DNA of 64,000 nt. Origin: Leifsonia sp. Root1293 (GTDB lineage Bacteria > Actinomycetota > Actinomycetes > Actinomycetales > Microbacteriaceae). Position 1 is the stretch's first letter. Every line of letters starts with the position of its first letter. The translations under genes and the position numbers were made by a program. Where the stretch lies: contig NZ_LMEH01000001.1 in NCBI RefSeq assembly GCF_001425325.1, positions 1,516,688 to 1,580,687 on the forward strand. The letters run 5' to 3'. This document shows, in pieces, positions 1 to 9,281 of the stretch. The notes beneath the pieces were generated by a model. It saw nothing but the letters and a program-made list of their open reading frames with translations, ran no database searches and was not told the DNA's origin.

Positions 1-1712
1 CCGCTCCCGAGCGGCATCGCACCCTGCAGGCCGTCATCGAGTGGAGCTGGACGCTGCTGAGACCGCAGGAGCAGCGGGCGCTCCGGCGACTGTCGCTCTT
101 CGTCGACGGCTTCGGTCTCGAGGCTGCGGTGCAGGTGACGGGCGAGGATGCCGCCGACCTCCTCGACGCCCTCGTCATCCAGTCGTTGCTCGCCGTCAGC
201 GACGACGCCGTCACGGGACAACCGCGCTACCGCATGCTCGAGACCGTGCGCGAGTTCGGCCAGGTCGCCCTCGCCGATGCAGACGACACGGCGTCGGCTC
301 GTGACGCCGTCTTCTCCTGGGCTGAGGCGTTCAGCACTCGGGCCATGGGCGATGCGATGGGCGCCCGACAGGTCGCCATGTTCCACCACGTGGCCGTGGA
401 ACAGGACAACCTGGTCGCCGTGCTGCGCGAAGCCATCGCGCTCCGCGACGGACGCGTCGTGCTGAGCGTCTTCGCCCTGCTCGGCTACTACTGGAGCGTG
501 CGCGGCGCCCACACCGAGGTGTTCTCCTTCACCACGGCGGTGCTCGACGCCACCGCCGGTCACCGTCCCGATGCGAAGCACGCGAATGCCGCCGCGTTCG
601 CGTACATCATGCTGACAGGCACCAACTTCGTCATCGGCAACCGTGAGGGCTTCAGGGCGAGGTCGCGCCTCCGCGCGGTTACGACGAGTGGAGCCGACCT
701 CCAGCCGTGGCTCACCGCGACGGCGGGCTTCCTGCTCGCGTTCCCCGACATGCACCGCGCGTCAGACCTCCTCGCCGGGATGGCGGCATCCCACGACGTT
801 CCGTCCGCCCTGATCGGCAGCATCATCTCGGCGCAGATCGCGGAGAACGACGGCGATCCCGAGGCCGCGCGCATCGCGGCCCGGCGCGCCTACGAGCTGT
901 CTCAGACCTCGGGCGACGTCTGGATCGGGTCGATGGCGGCCATGTCGCTCGCGCAGCTGGCCAGCCAGTCCGCTCACGCCGAGGAGGTGCTCGTGTGGGT
1001 CGATCGAGCCCGCGCCGGCATGGAGCAGCTCGAGGTCGTGCAGGACCTCCAGCAGATCAACTGGATCCTCGGCGGCAGCCTGCTCGCCCTCGGTCGGCTC
1101 GACGACGCCCGCACCCTCTTCGACGACATGGTCACGAACGAGCTCACCATCGACGACGGCCTCGAGATGGTGTCGGTGGGCGAGTTCGGGCATGCCGAGC
1201 TCGCGCGGATCGAGGGACGGTCGGCGGATGCCGCAGAACGCTACCTCCGGGCGATCGCGTCCTTCGCGACCCCGGCGTCACGGGCCTCGCCCTGGTTCTA
1301 CATGACGTTGTCTGCGCGGGTCTCCTCCGCCGTCATCGACGGCGACCAGGACGCAGCGGACATCGCCCGCTGGGCCGCCCGCCTGCGTGCGAGGATCCTC
1401 GCGTTGCACCGCGCCCGGCCCGACTACGTCGACAAGCCCGTGCTCGCGGCATCCGTGCTCGGATGGTCGGCGTGGGCGATGACGCAGCCCGGCCTCGCCG
1501 GACGCGGCCTCGAGTTGTTCGCCCTCGCCGAGGCGCTGCACGCGCGCCAGGACCTCCCCGCACTGCAGCTCGCACCCCACCTCGAGGCCGCCCGGCGACG
1601 GTTCGGCGATGGCGCAGTCCGCGCTGCCCAGGATGCCGCCGCCGGCCTCACGCTCGACGGCCGCGCCGCCCGCGCCTACGAGCTGATGGCCCTCCCCGTC
1701 CCCGCGGCGTAG
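1..1712 (+). CDS. AfsR/LAL-like ATPase-TPR transcriptional regulator, C-terminal part (5' end outside window)
   Basis: The reading frame is already open at base 3, so the gene is cut by the window edge. The first visible residues (RHRTLQAVIEWSWTLL, then RRLSLFVDGF) match the winged-helix segment that follows the NB-ARC ATPase in AfsR/SARP-type or LuxR-type signal-integrating regulators. The rest, roughly residues 100-560, is helical and Ala/Leu/Arg-rich like TPR or superhelical sensor regions. No C-terminal LuxR HTH is seen, so a DNA-binding domain would have to be N-terminal (BTAD/SARP style). Neighbour: it converges on a DrrAB-like exporter, and such regulators often sit beside efflux or secondary-metabolite genes. 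The regulatory class is fairly secure; target and ligand are unknown. Confidence 0.75.
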   Translation, partial: APERHRTLQAVIEWSWTLLRPQEQRALRRLSLFVDGFGLEAAVQVTGEDAADLLDALVIQSLLAVSDDAVTGQPRYRMLETVREFGQVALADADDTASARDAVFSWAEAFSTRAMGDAMGARQVAMFHHVAVEQDNLVAVLREAIALRDGRVVLSVFALLGYYWSVRGAHTEVFSFTTAVLDATAGHRPDAKHANAAAFAYIMLTGTNFVIGNREGFRARSRLRAVTTSGADLQPWLTATAGFLLAFPDMHRASDLLAGMAASHDVPSALIGSIISAQIAENDGDPEAARIAARRAYELSQTSGDVWIGSMAAMSLAQLASQSAHAEEVLVWVDRARAGMEQLEVVQDLQQINWILGGSLLALGRLDDARTLFDDMVTNELTIDDGLEMVSVGEFGHAELARIEGRSADAAERYLRAIASFATPASRASPWFYMTLSARVSSAVIDGDQDAADIARWAARLRARILALHRARPDYVDKPVLAASVLGWSAWAMTQPGLAGRGLELFALAEALHARQDLPALQLAPHLEAARRRFGDGAVRAAQDAAAGLTLDGRAARAYELMALPVPAA

Positions 1713-1716
1713 AACC

Positions 1717-1788
1717 GCCGAGTCGCCCGTCTTCGTCGCCACGACGGGCCCCGAAGGGCGGGATGGCGACGAAGACGGGCGACTCGGC
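1717..1788. terminator. Perfect 25-bp inverted repeat between convergent genes (bidirectional terminator candidate)
   Basis: Bases 1717-1741 and 1764-1788 are exact reverse complements with a 22-base loop. The element lies between the stop of the regulator (1712) and the stop of the ABC permease (1816). There is no U-tract, as is common for actinobacterial hairpin terminators. It could equally be a REP-like palindrome. Confidence 0.6.
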
Positions 1789-1815
1789 GACGGAGACGGG
1801 AGACGGGGCGGGAGG

Positions 1816-2661
1816 TCAGGCCTTGGCCATGTACGCCTTCACGGTGAGCGGTGCGAACACCGCGACGATCACGGCTGCGCCGAGCAGGGAGATCCAGGCG
1901 TCGCCTCCGAACGTTCCGGTGTCGAACAGTTCGCGCACCGCCGTGACGAGATGCGACACCGGATTGATGTTCACGAACCACTGCAGCCAGTCGGGCATGG
2001 TGTCCGCCGGGACGAAGGCGTTCGAGAGGAACGTCAACGGGAACAGCACGAGCATCGAGATGCCCTGCACGCTCGACGCGGTACGCGCGATCACCCCGAA
2101 GAAGGCGAAGATCCAGCTGATGGCCCACGAGCAGACGATCACCAGGAGGGCTCCGCCGACGACGCCACCGGCGCCGCCCTCAGGACGCAGTCCCATGATG
2201 AAGCCCATCGTGATGGTGAGCGTCGTGGCGATGAGGTAGCGCACGGTGTCGGCGAGCAGCGCACCCGAGAGCGGCGCTATGCGGGCGATCGGGAGGGAGC
2301 GGAACCTGTCGAACACTCCCTTGTCCATGTCCTCCCGCAACTGCACGCCGGTCACGACCGAGGTGGTGATCACCGTCTGCACCAGGATGCCGGGGATGAT
2401 GATCGGCAGGTAGCTCGCCACATCGCCCGCGATGGCACCGCCGAAGATGTAGGTGAACATCAGCGTGAAGATGATCGGCTGCAGGGTCACGTCGAAGAGC
2501 TGCTCGGGCGTGCGCCGGATCTTCAACAGCCCGCGATAGGCCATCGTGACGGTGTGGGAGATGGTCTCGGGAATCGAGACCCGGTTCTTCAGGGTGCGCT
2601 GCGCACCCGGTGTGATCGGCGACGCGGTGGTCGCCTTCGGGGAAAGCGTTGTGGTGGTCAT
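1816..2661 (-). CDS. ABC-2 type (DrrB-like) drug-export permease
   Basis: 281-residue integral membrane protein, the permease half of an ABC-2/DrrAB exporter. A polar N-terminus of about 50 residues is followed by roughly six hydrophobic segments, including PIIFTLMFTYIFGG and the later MLVLFPLTFLSNAFVP, which is typical of the ABC-2 family loop before the last helices. The start overlaps the ATPase stop by four bases (ATGA), so the pair is translationally coupled. It should sit in the cytoplasmic membrane and export a hydrophobic drug, lipid or antibiotic. Substrate cannot be read from sequence. Family assignment is firm. Confidence 0.88.
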   Translation of the reverse strand: MTTTTLSPKATTASPITPGAQRTLKNRVSIPETISHTVTMAYRGLLKIRRTPEQLFDVTLQPIIFTLMFTYIFGGAIAGDVASYLPIIIPGILVQTVITTSVVTGVQLREDMDKGVFDRFRSLPIARIAPLSGALLADTVRYLIATTLTITMGFIMGLRPEGGAGGVVGGALLVIVCSWAISWIFAFFGVIARTASSVQGISMLVLFPLTFLSNAFVPADTMPDWLQWFVNINPVSHLVTAVRELFDTGTFGGDAWISLLGAAVIVAVFAPLTVKAYMAKA

Positions 2662-3668
2662 GCGCGGCTCCCTTCGAGCTCGGCGTCTGCAGCGGCTTCG
2701 GAGTCGTCGGATTCGACGCCGTGACCGGTGAGGGTGAGGAATACCTCGTCGAGTGTCGGCTTCTGCACGCTCATCTCTGCGAGGTGGATGCCCTCGTCGC
2801 GGAGCGTCACGAGCAGTTCGGCGACGAGATCGGGGTTGTTCATGGGGGCGGTGATGCGGCCGGCCTCGGGCGAGACCGTGGCTGCGACTCCGAGGACGCG
2901 CTGGATGGCGACGCGCACGTCGTCGGCATCCGTCGGGCTCGCGAGCCTGAGCTCGAGCGTGGATTCGCCGACCGACGCCTTGAGTTCGTTCGCCGTGCCC
3001 TCAGCGACGACGCGACCGCGGTCGATGACGGCGATGCGGTCGGCCAGCTGGTCGGCCTCGTCGAGGTACTGCGTGGTGAGCAGCACGGTCGAGCCGGAGG
3101 ACACCAGCCGGCGGATGGTCTCCCACATCTGGATGCGGGTGCGAGGGTCGAGCCCGGTGGTCGGCTCGTCGAGGAAGATGAGCGGCGGTTGCGAGATCAG
3201 GCTGGCTGCCAGGTCGAGGCGCCGGCGCATGCCTCCCGAGAAGTTCTTGAGCGGTCGCCTCGCGGCATCCGTGAGCCCGAACTCCTCGAGGAGCTCGGTG
3301 GACTTGCGTCGTGATGCCGCACCGCTCAAGCCGTGGAGGCGCGAGAACAGGTAGAGGTTCTCGGTGGCCGACAGGGTCTCGTCGACGGAGGCGTACTGGC
3401 CCGTGACGCCGATGAGCTGACGGACGACCTGCGACTCGCGCTGCACGTCGTGTCCGAAGATGCGGGCGCTGCCGCCGTCAGGGCGGAGCAGGGTGGCGAG
3501 CATGCTGATCGTGGTGGTCTTGCCGGCGCCATTGGGGCCGAGCACGCCGTAGACGGTGCCCGTCGCGACGCGGAGGTCCACTCCGTCGACGGCACGGTTG
3601 GTACCGAAGGTCTTGACCAGGGAATCGGCCTCGACGGCCCAATCGCTGGTGGGTGCTGAATGTGTCAT
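2658..3668 (-). CDS. ABC transporter ATP-binding protein, DrrA-like
   Basis: 336-residue ATPase that powers the adjacent ABC-2 permease. Walker A is GPNGAGKTT (residues 44-52), the ABC signature FSGGMRRR lies near 143-150, and Walker B LIFLDEPT near 163-170 is followed by TGLDP. The C-terminal 90 residues hold the extension usual in daunorubicin-resistance-type ATPases ([14 protein letters not shown]). First gene of a two-gene operon. Upstream, bases 3703-3717 and 3724-3737 form an imperfect direct repeat in the divergent promoter region shared with the serine dehydratase gene, a possible operator. Start ATG at 3668; CACCAT six bases upstream is only a weak -10. Confidence 0.9.
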   Translation of the reverse strand: MTHSAPTSDWAVEADSLVKTFGTNRAVDGVDLRVATGTVYGVLGPNGAGKTTTISMLATLLRPDGGSARIFGHDVQRESQVVRQLIGVTGQYASVDETLSATENLYLFSRLHGLSGAASRRKSTELLEEFGLTDAARRPLKNFSGGMRRRLDLAASLISQPPLIFLDEPTTGLDPRTRIQMWETIRRLVSSGSTVLLTTQYLDEADQLADRIAVIDRGRVVAEGTANELKASVGESTLELRLASPTDADDVRVAIQRVLGVAATVSPEAGRITAPMNNPDLVAELLVTLRDEGIHLAEMSVQKPTLDEVFLTLTGHGVESDDSEAAADAELEGSRA

Positions 3669-3784
3669 GACTCGATGGTGCGACAGCCCGCTTTCACGGC
3701 GATCACAGGCTGCTTACACCCGCTCACAGCTGCTCACTCGCGCACGGAGAGGGCGGCATCCGCAACACGGCGTAAGTTGGAGGA

Positions 3785-5158
3785 GTGACAGCGTACGTCT
3801 CGGCCCTCGACCTCTTCTCGATCGGGATCGGCCCCTCCAGTTCCCACACGGTGGGCCCGATGCGGGCCGCACTGCACTTCGCCGACTCCCTCTTGTCGTC
3901 TGGCGCACTCGATCGCGTGACGCGTATCACCTGCACGCTCTACGGCTCACTCGGCGCGACCGGCATCGGCCACGGCACACCCGACGCCATCGTCGCCGGG
4001 CTCGCCGGGCTCCTCCCCGAGACCTGCGATCCCGAGGCCGTGCACGGAAGCTGGCGCGATTCGCGCATCGCGGTCAACGGCACCCACGAGATCGACTTCG
4101 CCCGCGACGACATCTCCTTCGCTCCGTTCACGCGGCTGCCGGCGCATCCGAACGCGATGACCCTGCAGGCCTGGGGAGCGGCGGACGTCCTCCCCGTCGC
4201 CGAGGAGACCTACTACTCCGTCGGCGGTGGCTTCATCCGCCGCGAGGGCGAGGAGGCCGCGCCCGTGCTCTCGGGAACCATGGCCCAGCCGTATCCGTTC
4301 TCCTCCTCGGCGATGCTTCTGGCTCTCTGCGAGCAGACGGGCTTGAGCATCGCGCAGATCGCCCGGGCGAACGAAGAGGCGATGCACGGAGCCGAGGTGC
4401 TCGACGCCGGGCTCGATCTCATCTGGTCGTCGATGCTGCAGTGCGTGGCCGCCGGCCTCGCCGCCGAGGGCGTGCTTCCCGGAGGCCTCGGCGTCAAGCG
4501 CCGCGCCTCGGCCGTGCGCGCGCAGCTCGAGGCTTACGAGCAGAGCGGCGACACCGCCCGACGCGACACCACCACCGAGTGGCTGCACGCCTTCGCCCTG
4601 GCCGTGAACGAGGAGAACGCCTCGGGCGGCCGGGTGGTCACGGCGCCGACCAATGGCGCGGCGGGCATCATCCCCGCCGTCGCGCACTACTACCTCCGCT
4701 TCACTCCGTCCGCGTCGCAGGAGGGCATCCGCGACTTCCTGCTCACGGCCGCCGTGATCGGCTCGCTCGTGAAGGCGAACGCATCGATCTCGGGTGCGGA
4801 GGGCGGCTGCCAGGCGGAGGTCGGCTCTGCCTGCGCCATGGCGTCCGGGGCCCTCTGCGCCGTGCTCGGCGGCACTCCGCAGCAGATCGAGAACGCGGCC
4901 GAGATCGCCATCGAGCACCACCTCGGCCTCACCTGCGATCCGGTCGGCGGCCTCGTGCAGGTGCCGTGCATCGAGCGCAATGCCATCGCATCGTCCACGG
5001 CCGTCTCCGCGGCGCGCCTCGCCCTGCACGGCGACGGCAGCCACATCGTCTCGCTCGACACCGTCATCGAGACGATGCGCCAGACAGGCCTCGACATGAA
5101 GACGAAGTACAAGGAGACGAGCCGAGGAGGACTCGCCGTCAACGTCATCGAGTGCTGA
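3785..5158 (+). CDS. sdaA: L-serine ammonia-lyase (single-chain, Fe-S type)
   Basis: 457 residues, the normal length for the bacterial iron-sulfur L-serine dehydratase with beta and alpha domains fused. It converts L-serine to pyruvate and ammonia in the cytoplasm. Residues 9-25 hold the diagnostic [14 protein letters not shown] segment. The three cluster-binding Cys are at 342 (EGGCQ), 384 (LTCDPVGG) and 395 (VPCIERN), the same spacing as in characterised enzymes. The start is GTG at 3785: TAAGTT lies exactly six bases upstream (3773-3778), a leaderless arrangement, although the intervening GGAGGA could also act as a very close ribosome site. It is followed seven bases later by an APH-fold kinase gene, probably co-transcribed. 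Confidence 0.95.
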   Translation: MTAYVSALDLFSIGIGPSSSHTVGPMRAALHFADSLLSSGALDRVTRITCTLYGSLGATGIGHGTPDAIVAGLAGLLPETCDPEAVHGSWRDSRIAVNGTHEIDFARDDISFAPFTRLPAHPNAMTLQAWGAADVLPVAEETYYSVGGGFIRREGEEAAPVLSGTMAQPYPFSSSAMLLALCEQTGLSIAQIARANEEAMHGAEVLDAGLDLIWSSMLQCVAAGLAAEGVLPGGLGVKRRASAVRAQLEAYEQSGDTARRDTTTEWLHAFALAVNEENASGGRVVTAPTNGAAGIIPAVAHYYLRFTPSASQEGIRDFLLTAAVIGSLVKANASISGAEGGCQAEVGSACAMASGALCAVLGGTPQQIENAAEIAIEHHLGLTCDPVGGLVQVPCIERNAIASSTAVSAARLALHGDGSHIVSLDTVIETMRQTGLDMKTKYKETSRGGLAVNVIEC

Positions 5159-5165
5159 GCCTTCG

Positions 5166-6056
5166 ATGACGGGCCGGCGGATGCACGCCAACCAACTCCC
5201 GGTCGACGCCGACCTCGTGCGCCGCCTCCTCGCCGAGCAGTATCCGGCCTGGGCGTCTCTCCCGGTGTCTCCGCTGGCCACCGGAACCGTCAACGCCATG
5301 TTCAGGCTCAGCGATGACAAGGTGGTGCGACTGCCCTTCCTCGAGCGCGCGGCAGCAGACATCCTGTTCGAACAGCGCTGGCTGCCCGTGCTCGGAACTG
5401 CACTCCCCGTGCGCCTTCCCCGAGTTCTCGCTGTGGGTGCAGCATCGCTGGACTATCCGTGCCCGTGGCTGGTCCTCGACTGGCTGCCGGGCCACACCCC
5501 GATGCCGGGGATGCTCGGGCCGGGTCTCGCCGACAGCCTGGTCGGCGACCTCGCCGGGTTGCTGGCGGCGCTCAGGCGCATAGACACCGCCGATGCACCG
5601 CCCGGCTACCGCAGCGGCACGTTCCACGGCCTCGATGACGCCGTGCGCAGCAGTGTCGCGGCTGTAGACGACCTCGTCGACGCCGCTCCCCTCATCAGCC
5701 TCTGGGACGACTCGCTGGCCGCCGCACCGTGGTCCGAGCCCGCCGTCTGGACCCATGGCGACCTCCTCAGCGGCAACCTGCTCGTCGACGACGGCAGGCT
5801 CATCGGCGTGCTCGACCTCGCCTGCGCCGGAGTGGGCGACCCGGCATGCGACCTGCTCGCCGCGTGGAGCATCCTGCCGCCGGATGCCCGTTCCCGGCTC
5901 CGCGTCGTCCTCGACGTCGATGACGACACCTGGCGTCGGGGGCGGGGGTGGGCCATAGCCCAGGCGTCGATCGCGCTCGCCTACTACCGCGACACGTTCC
6001 CGGTGATGGCCGAGACGTCGCTGCACATGCTGCGCGAGGTCGCAGCGTCAGTCTGA
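5166..6056 (+). CDS. APH-fold phosphotransferase (macrolide/aminoglycoside kinase family)
   Basis: 296-residue member of the APH/choline-kinase superfamily, which transfers phosphate from ATP or GTP to a small-molecule hydroxyl. The kinase signature HGDLLSGN (H197, D199, N204) and the metal-binding Asp in GVLDLACAGVGDPACDL (D217, D225) are intact. The N-lobe has GTVNAMFRL and VVRLPF, with Arg where the usual Lys would be. The order resembles Mph-type macrolide 2'-phosphotransferases, but chromosomal paralogs of unknown substrate are common in actinobacteria. Start ATG 5166 is seven bases after sdaA; an alternative ATG is at 5181. Its 3' end overlaps the opposing membrane-protein gene by nine bases. 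Fold is secure, resistance role is not. Confidence 0.8.
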   Translation: MTGRRMHANQLPVDADLVRRLLAEQYPAWASLPVSPLATGTVNAMFRLSDDKVVRLPFLERAAADILFEQRWLPVLGTALPVRLPRVLAVGAASLDYPCPWLVLDWLPGHTPMPGMLGPGLADSLVGDLAGLLAALRRIDTADAPPGYRSGTFHGLDDAVRSSVAAVDDLVDAAPLISLWDDSLAAAPWSEPAVWTHGDLLSGNLLVDDGRLIGVLDLACAGVGDPACDLLAAWSILPPDARSRLRVVLDVDDDTWRRGRGWAIAQASIALAYYRDTFPVMAETSLHMLREVAASV

Positions 6057-6359
6057 GCCCGTGCTCCCCGTGCTCCCCGTGCGCCTCCCGACGATGAATC
6101 CGGCGCTGAAGGCCACGACGATCAACCCGACGACGAGGGCGAGCACTCCCCACATCGTCGTGGGCGTGAGCAACGGAGACGGCAGGAAGACGGTCTCCGC
6201 GAGCGGTTGGTAGGCGGCCCACCCGAACGTCGGCACGGGCGCGGGAACCAGCAGGGCGATCATGCCCGCGACGGCGACGATTCCGCCGGCGATGCCCACG
6301 GCCGACCAGAGCCGGAACCAGCCGGGAGGCGTCGTCGACTGCTGGCTCGGCTGGGTCAT
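6048..6359 (-). CDS. Small two-helix membrane protein, function unknown
   Basis: About 103 residues with two hydrophobic segments: residues 18-39 (VGIAGGIVAVAGMIALLVPA) and residues 69-90. The short tail GSTGSTGSD is encoded by a small tandem repeat at the 3' end. An upstream in-frame ATG at 6392 exists, but I chose 6359 because TACGCT sits exactly six bases before it, the leaderless promoter pattern seen for many genes here. It is divergent from the sulfurtransferase gene, which uses the same pattern on the other strand. I do not recognise the family and assign no function. Confidence 0.65.
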   Translation of the reverse strand: MTQPSQQSTTPPGWFRLWSAVGIAGGIVAVAGMIALLVPAPVPTFGWAAYQPLAETVFLPSPLLTPTTMWGVLALVVGLIVVAFSAGFIVGRRTGSTGSTGSD

Positions 6360-6438
6360 GCGCCCAGCGTAGCGCCACGTGTGACGCAGCATTGCTGACC
6401 CGATCGCGCGGCACGGTGGGCCGGGTTAGCGTGGCGGC

Positions 6439-7332
6439 ATGTCAGCTCCCGCAGCAGCCAACCTCACCTCAGCCCAGTGGCTCGCCGACCATCTCGGCGC
6501 AGAGGACCTCGTCGTGCTCGACGCCACAGTGCTCGATGTCGCCTCGCCTGCAGGCGGTCGCGCGTGGCTCAGCGGCTACGACCAGTACCTCGTCGATGGA
6601 CACATCCCGGGCGCCCTGTTCGCCGAGGTGCTCGAGGAGTTCTCCGACCAGGCCGGTCGGTTCGCCTTCACCAGACCCGGTGCCGAGCAGTTCGCCGCGG
6701 CCGTGGCAGCCCTCGGCATCGGCGTCGACTCCACCGTCGTCGTCTACGACACCTCGATCGGGCAGTGGGCTTCGCGGCTGTGGTGGCTGTTCCGCTCATT
6801 CGGGTTCGAGAAGGTCTCGGTGCTCGATGGCGGACTGACGAACTGGCGCGCAGGCGACCGGCCGCTCGAATTCGGGCATGTCCCCGCCGGGTCGGTGGCT
6901 CCGGATGCCGCCTTCGAAGCGACGGTGCTCCCGGGGTTCTGGGCCGACAAGGCCGACGTCGAGGCCGTGGTGGCCGGTCATCACGACGCCACCCTCGTGT
7001 GCTCCCTCCCGCCGAGCGACTTCGCGGGACAGACCGGGACCCGACCGCGCCGCGGCCACATCCCCGGCAGCGTCAACGTGCCGTCGGGACGTCTCGTGCA
7101 GCGCGATGACCGCACGCTGGTGCGCGCCGAGGCCCTCACCGAGCGACTCGCACCGGCGACGGAGTCCGGCACTCCCGTCATCCTGTACTGCGGTGCCGGC
7201 ATCGCAGCCGCCCTCGGTGCGCTCGCCCTCACCCTCGACGGCCGCACCGACGTCGCCGTCTACGACGGGTCGCTGGGTGAGTGGTCGGCCGACTCCGAGG
7301 CGCCGTTGGTCACGACGAGCGCGACCGCGTAA
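6439..7332 (+). CDS. Two-domain rhodanese-type sulfurtransferase (thiosulfate/3-mercaptopyruvate)
   Basis: 297 residues with two rhodanese modules. The N-terminal one (about 25-140) keeps the fold motifs DGHIPGAL and VVVYDTS, with Asp where Cys would be, so it is the inactive half. The C-terminal one (about 180-290) has RGHIPGSVN and the active loop CGAGIAA with catalytic Cys251. It would transfer sulfane sulfur from thiosulfate or mercaptopyruvate to a thiol or cyanide. CGAG differs from the CGSGVTA loop of the other two-domain sulfurtransferase at 52 kb, so the two may differ in donor. The start ATG lies exactly six bases after TAGCGT (6427-6432), consistent with leaderless expression. Confidence 0.9.
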   Translation: MSAPAAANLTSAQWLADHLGAEDLVVLDATVLDVASPAGGRAWLSGYDQYLVDGHIPGALFAEVLEEFSDQAGRFAFTRPGAEQFAAAVAALGIGVDSTVVVYDTSIGQWASRLWWLFRSFGFEKVSVLDGGLTNWRAGDRPLEFGHVPAGSVAPDAAFEATVLPGFWADKADVEAVVAGHHDATLVCSLPPSDFAGQTGTRPRRGHIPGSVNVPSGRLVQRDDRTLVRAEALTERLAPATESGTPVILYCGAGIAAALGALALTLDGRTDVAVYDGSLGEWSADSEAPLVTTSATA

Positions 7333-7339
7333 CCACCGC

Positions 7340-7445
7340 TGGTCGAGGAGGCCGCGAGTGGAGCGAGCAGCCGTATCGAGACCACACGAGCGCGGCAATC
7401 CGTGGTCTCGATACGCGTGCTCCTCCGTCGCTCGCTACTCGACCA
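7340..7445. repeat. REP-like palindromic intergenic repeat, family A
   Basis: The left arm 7340-7385 begins TGGTCGAGGAGGCC and ends TATCGAGACCAC. The right arm 7402-7445 is its imperfect reverse complement. The same element, duplicated, occurs at 54983-55152. Both copies lie between convergent genes. It may act as terminator or nucleoid-protein/gyrase site; that role is inference. Confidence 0.8.
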
Positions 7446-7454
7446 TCGCGGGCC

Positions 7455-8573
7455 TCACAACCACCGCATCGTGAACGCCCGCGCCACCAGCGCGCGCGTC
7501 GGCGGCACGGCGAGCGATCGCACCAGCGCATTCCGACCGCGCAGCCGCACGCCGGAGACCGGCTTGCCCATGCCCATGTTGAAGGCGGCCTGACGCGAGG
7601 CGATCGCCGCCGATCGCCGGCGCACCCGGTCGTAGGACTCGAGCCCCGAGTGGTCCCCGTTCAGCGCTGCCACGATCGCAGGCGCCAGCGCCCTGGCGTC
7701 GAGCCATCCGAGGTTCATGCCCTGCCCGCCGATCGGGCTGATCTCGTGGGCGGCATCCCCCACCAGCGCCACGCGCCCGACGACCATGCGCGACGCCAGG
7801 TGCTGCCGAACCGAGAAGGCGCTCACGGAGCCGCCGCCGGGCGCTGATCGCTCGCCGGTGCGTTCGGCGATGAGCTCGGCCAGCTCGGCACTCGTCGCCC
7901 CGGTCCAGGCGCGGTCCGTCATGGCCACCCAGCGGCGCTCCCCCTGCGGCAACGGGAACGACTCCACGACTCCGCCGCGCTCGAAGAACAGCAGCGCGCG
8001 GTCGGGGTGCCCCGTGTCGTCGGGGAAGTCGGCCATGACGTAGTCCACCCTGTCGCCGCGGGGAATCCACTCGATGCCGGATGCCGCCCGCACGGCGCTG
8101 CGCGTCCCGTCGGCGCCGATCACGATCGAGGCTCCGACCCTGCTGCCGTCCTCGAGCACGACCTCTGCGCCGGCGTCATGCTGCAGCACCCCTGTCACCC
8201 GCGCGCCGCGCGTCACGGCATCCGGTGCCAGCTCGGCGAGTCTCTCGCGGAGCAGCGCCTCCGTCTCGCGCTGCGGCAGCGACAGGACGAACGGATACCT
8301 GGCACCGGCCTCGGCGAAGTCGAGGCTGCCGAGCACCCGGCCGTCGCACCGCACCTCTCCCCGGGTGATCGGAACGCCGCGCCTGATCGCCTCTCCTGCG
8401 ACGCCGGCGGATTCGAGCACGCGCACGGCCGGCGGATGGATGCCGATCGCCCTCGAGTGGGCCGAGCCCTCTGTGCGGCCCTCGAGCACCACGACGTCGA
8501 CGTTCCTCTGCGCCAGCAGGATGGCGAGCAGGAGCCCGACGGGTCCTCCGCCGACGATGACGACGTCAGGCAT
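7455..8573 (-). CDS. FAD-dependent aromatic hydroxylase of the type III PKS operon (SrsC-like)
   Basis: 372-residue group A flavoprotein monooxygenase. The N-terminal GGGPVGLLLAILLAQ dinucleotide-binding fold, the central DG motif GADGTRSAVR and the flavin-binding GDAAHEISPIGGQGMN are all in their usual places. It should hydroxylate an aromatic ring using NAD(P)H and oxygen. It is the last gene of a three-gene operon behind a methyltransferase (8-base overlap) and a type III polyketide synthase. This is the same gene content as Streptomyces srsABC, where the flavoprotein hydroxylates alkylresorcinols toward quinones. The family is firm; a phenolic-lipid substrate is inferred from the operon. 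Confidence 0.85.
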   Translation of the reverse strand: MPDVVIVGGGPVGLLLAILLAQRNVDVVVLEGRTEGSAHSRAIGIHPPAVRVLESAGVAGEAIRRGVPITRGEVRCDGRVLGSLDFAEAGARYPFVLSLPQRETEALLRERLAELAPDAVTRGARVTGVLQHDAGAEVVLEDGSRVGASIVIGADGTRSAVRAASGIEWIPRGDRVDYVMADFPDDTGHPDRALLFFERGGVVESFPLPQGERRWVAMTDRAWTGATSAELAELIAERTGERSAPGGGSVSAFSVRQHLASRMVVGRVALVGDAAHEISPIGGQGMNLGWLDARALAPAIVAALNGDHSGLESYDRVRRRSAAIASRQAAFNMGMGKPVSGVRLRGRNALVRSLAVPPTRALVARAFTMRWL

Positions 8574-9279
8574 CCGAGGTTCCCGGCGCGGCCATCCCGT
8601 ATTCGAGCACGTACCCGAACGGGCTTCGCGGCACGGCGCGCCATCCCTCCGGCACCACCGCGTCGAGCTCCGCCGGGGTGAACGACCGACGCACCGACGT
8701 CATGCCGTCGGGCCGGATGTAGGAGTCCCGGAAGAACGGGGCCGTGAGCATGCCGAATCCGGCATATGCCACGAACGAGCGGGTGATGTCGGCGTGCAGT
8801 GCACGCGGAGCGAGCCGTTCGCTGTCGAGAAGCAACCCTCCGAGCTGTTCTCCGGTCAGGTGGTGGAGCATGTGGTTCGACACCACCAGGTCGAAGGTCT
8901 CACCGGCCGCCACCAGCTCGGAGCTGAACGCCCGTCGAAAGCTCACTCCGCGCATCGGCGGAAGGGCGTTGGCGAAGGCGTCGGCCCGCGGGTCGGGGTC
9001 GATGCCCGTCACCCGCACTCGCAGTCCGTCGCGCGCCGCCCAGTGCGCGAGTGCCCGGGTGAGATCCCCTCCGCCGGAGCCGATGTCGAGCACGTTCGTG
9101 ATCAGCGTCGTCGAGAGCAGGGGACGGATGCTCCGTCGGTAGATGCCGCGCCACCCCGAGAACACGGCGTTGACCGCGGCGAACTGCTCGTAGGTGTTCT
9201 CGAGCAGCCGAGGATCGCAGTCCGGGGCGTCCATGAGCTCGGTGAGCTCGGTCTCCCGTCGGCTCAGGTCGAGCGTCAC
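8566..9279 (-). CDS. Class I SAM methyltransferase of the type III PKS operon
   Basis: 237 residues. Motif I VLDIGSGGGDLTRAL (about residues 63-77), the acidic motif GIDPDPRA and motif IV DLVVSNHMLHHL mark a soluble Rossmann-fold SAM methyltransferase. It probably O- or C-methylates the polyketide ring. It begins two bases after the synthase stop codon and overlaps the hydroxylase start, so the three products should be made together. The N-terminal segment (LENTYEQFAAVNAVFSGWRG) is like those seen in small-molecule methyltransferases of quinone or phenolic pathways. Exact regiochemistry cannot be predicted. Confidence 0.85.
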   Translation of the reverse strand: MTLDLSRRETELTELMDAPDCDPRLLENTYEQFAAVNAVFSGWRGIYRRSIRPLLSTTLITNVLDIGSGGGDLTRALAHWAARDGLRVRVTGIDPDPRADAFANALPPMRGVSFRRAFSSELVAAGETFDLVVSNHMLHHLTGEQLGGLLLDSERLAPRALHADITRSFVAYAGFGMLTAPFFRDSYIRPDGMTSVRRSFTPAELDAVVPEGWRAVPRSPFGYVLEYGMAAPGTSDA

Positions 9280-9281
9280 CG

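Noticed and set aside
7340-7445. tRNA or structured small RNA in the palindromic gap
   Set aside because: No cloverleaf or CCA; the element recurs elsewhere as an intergenic repeat.
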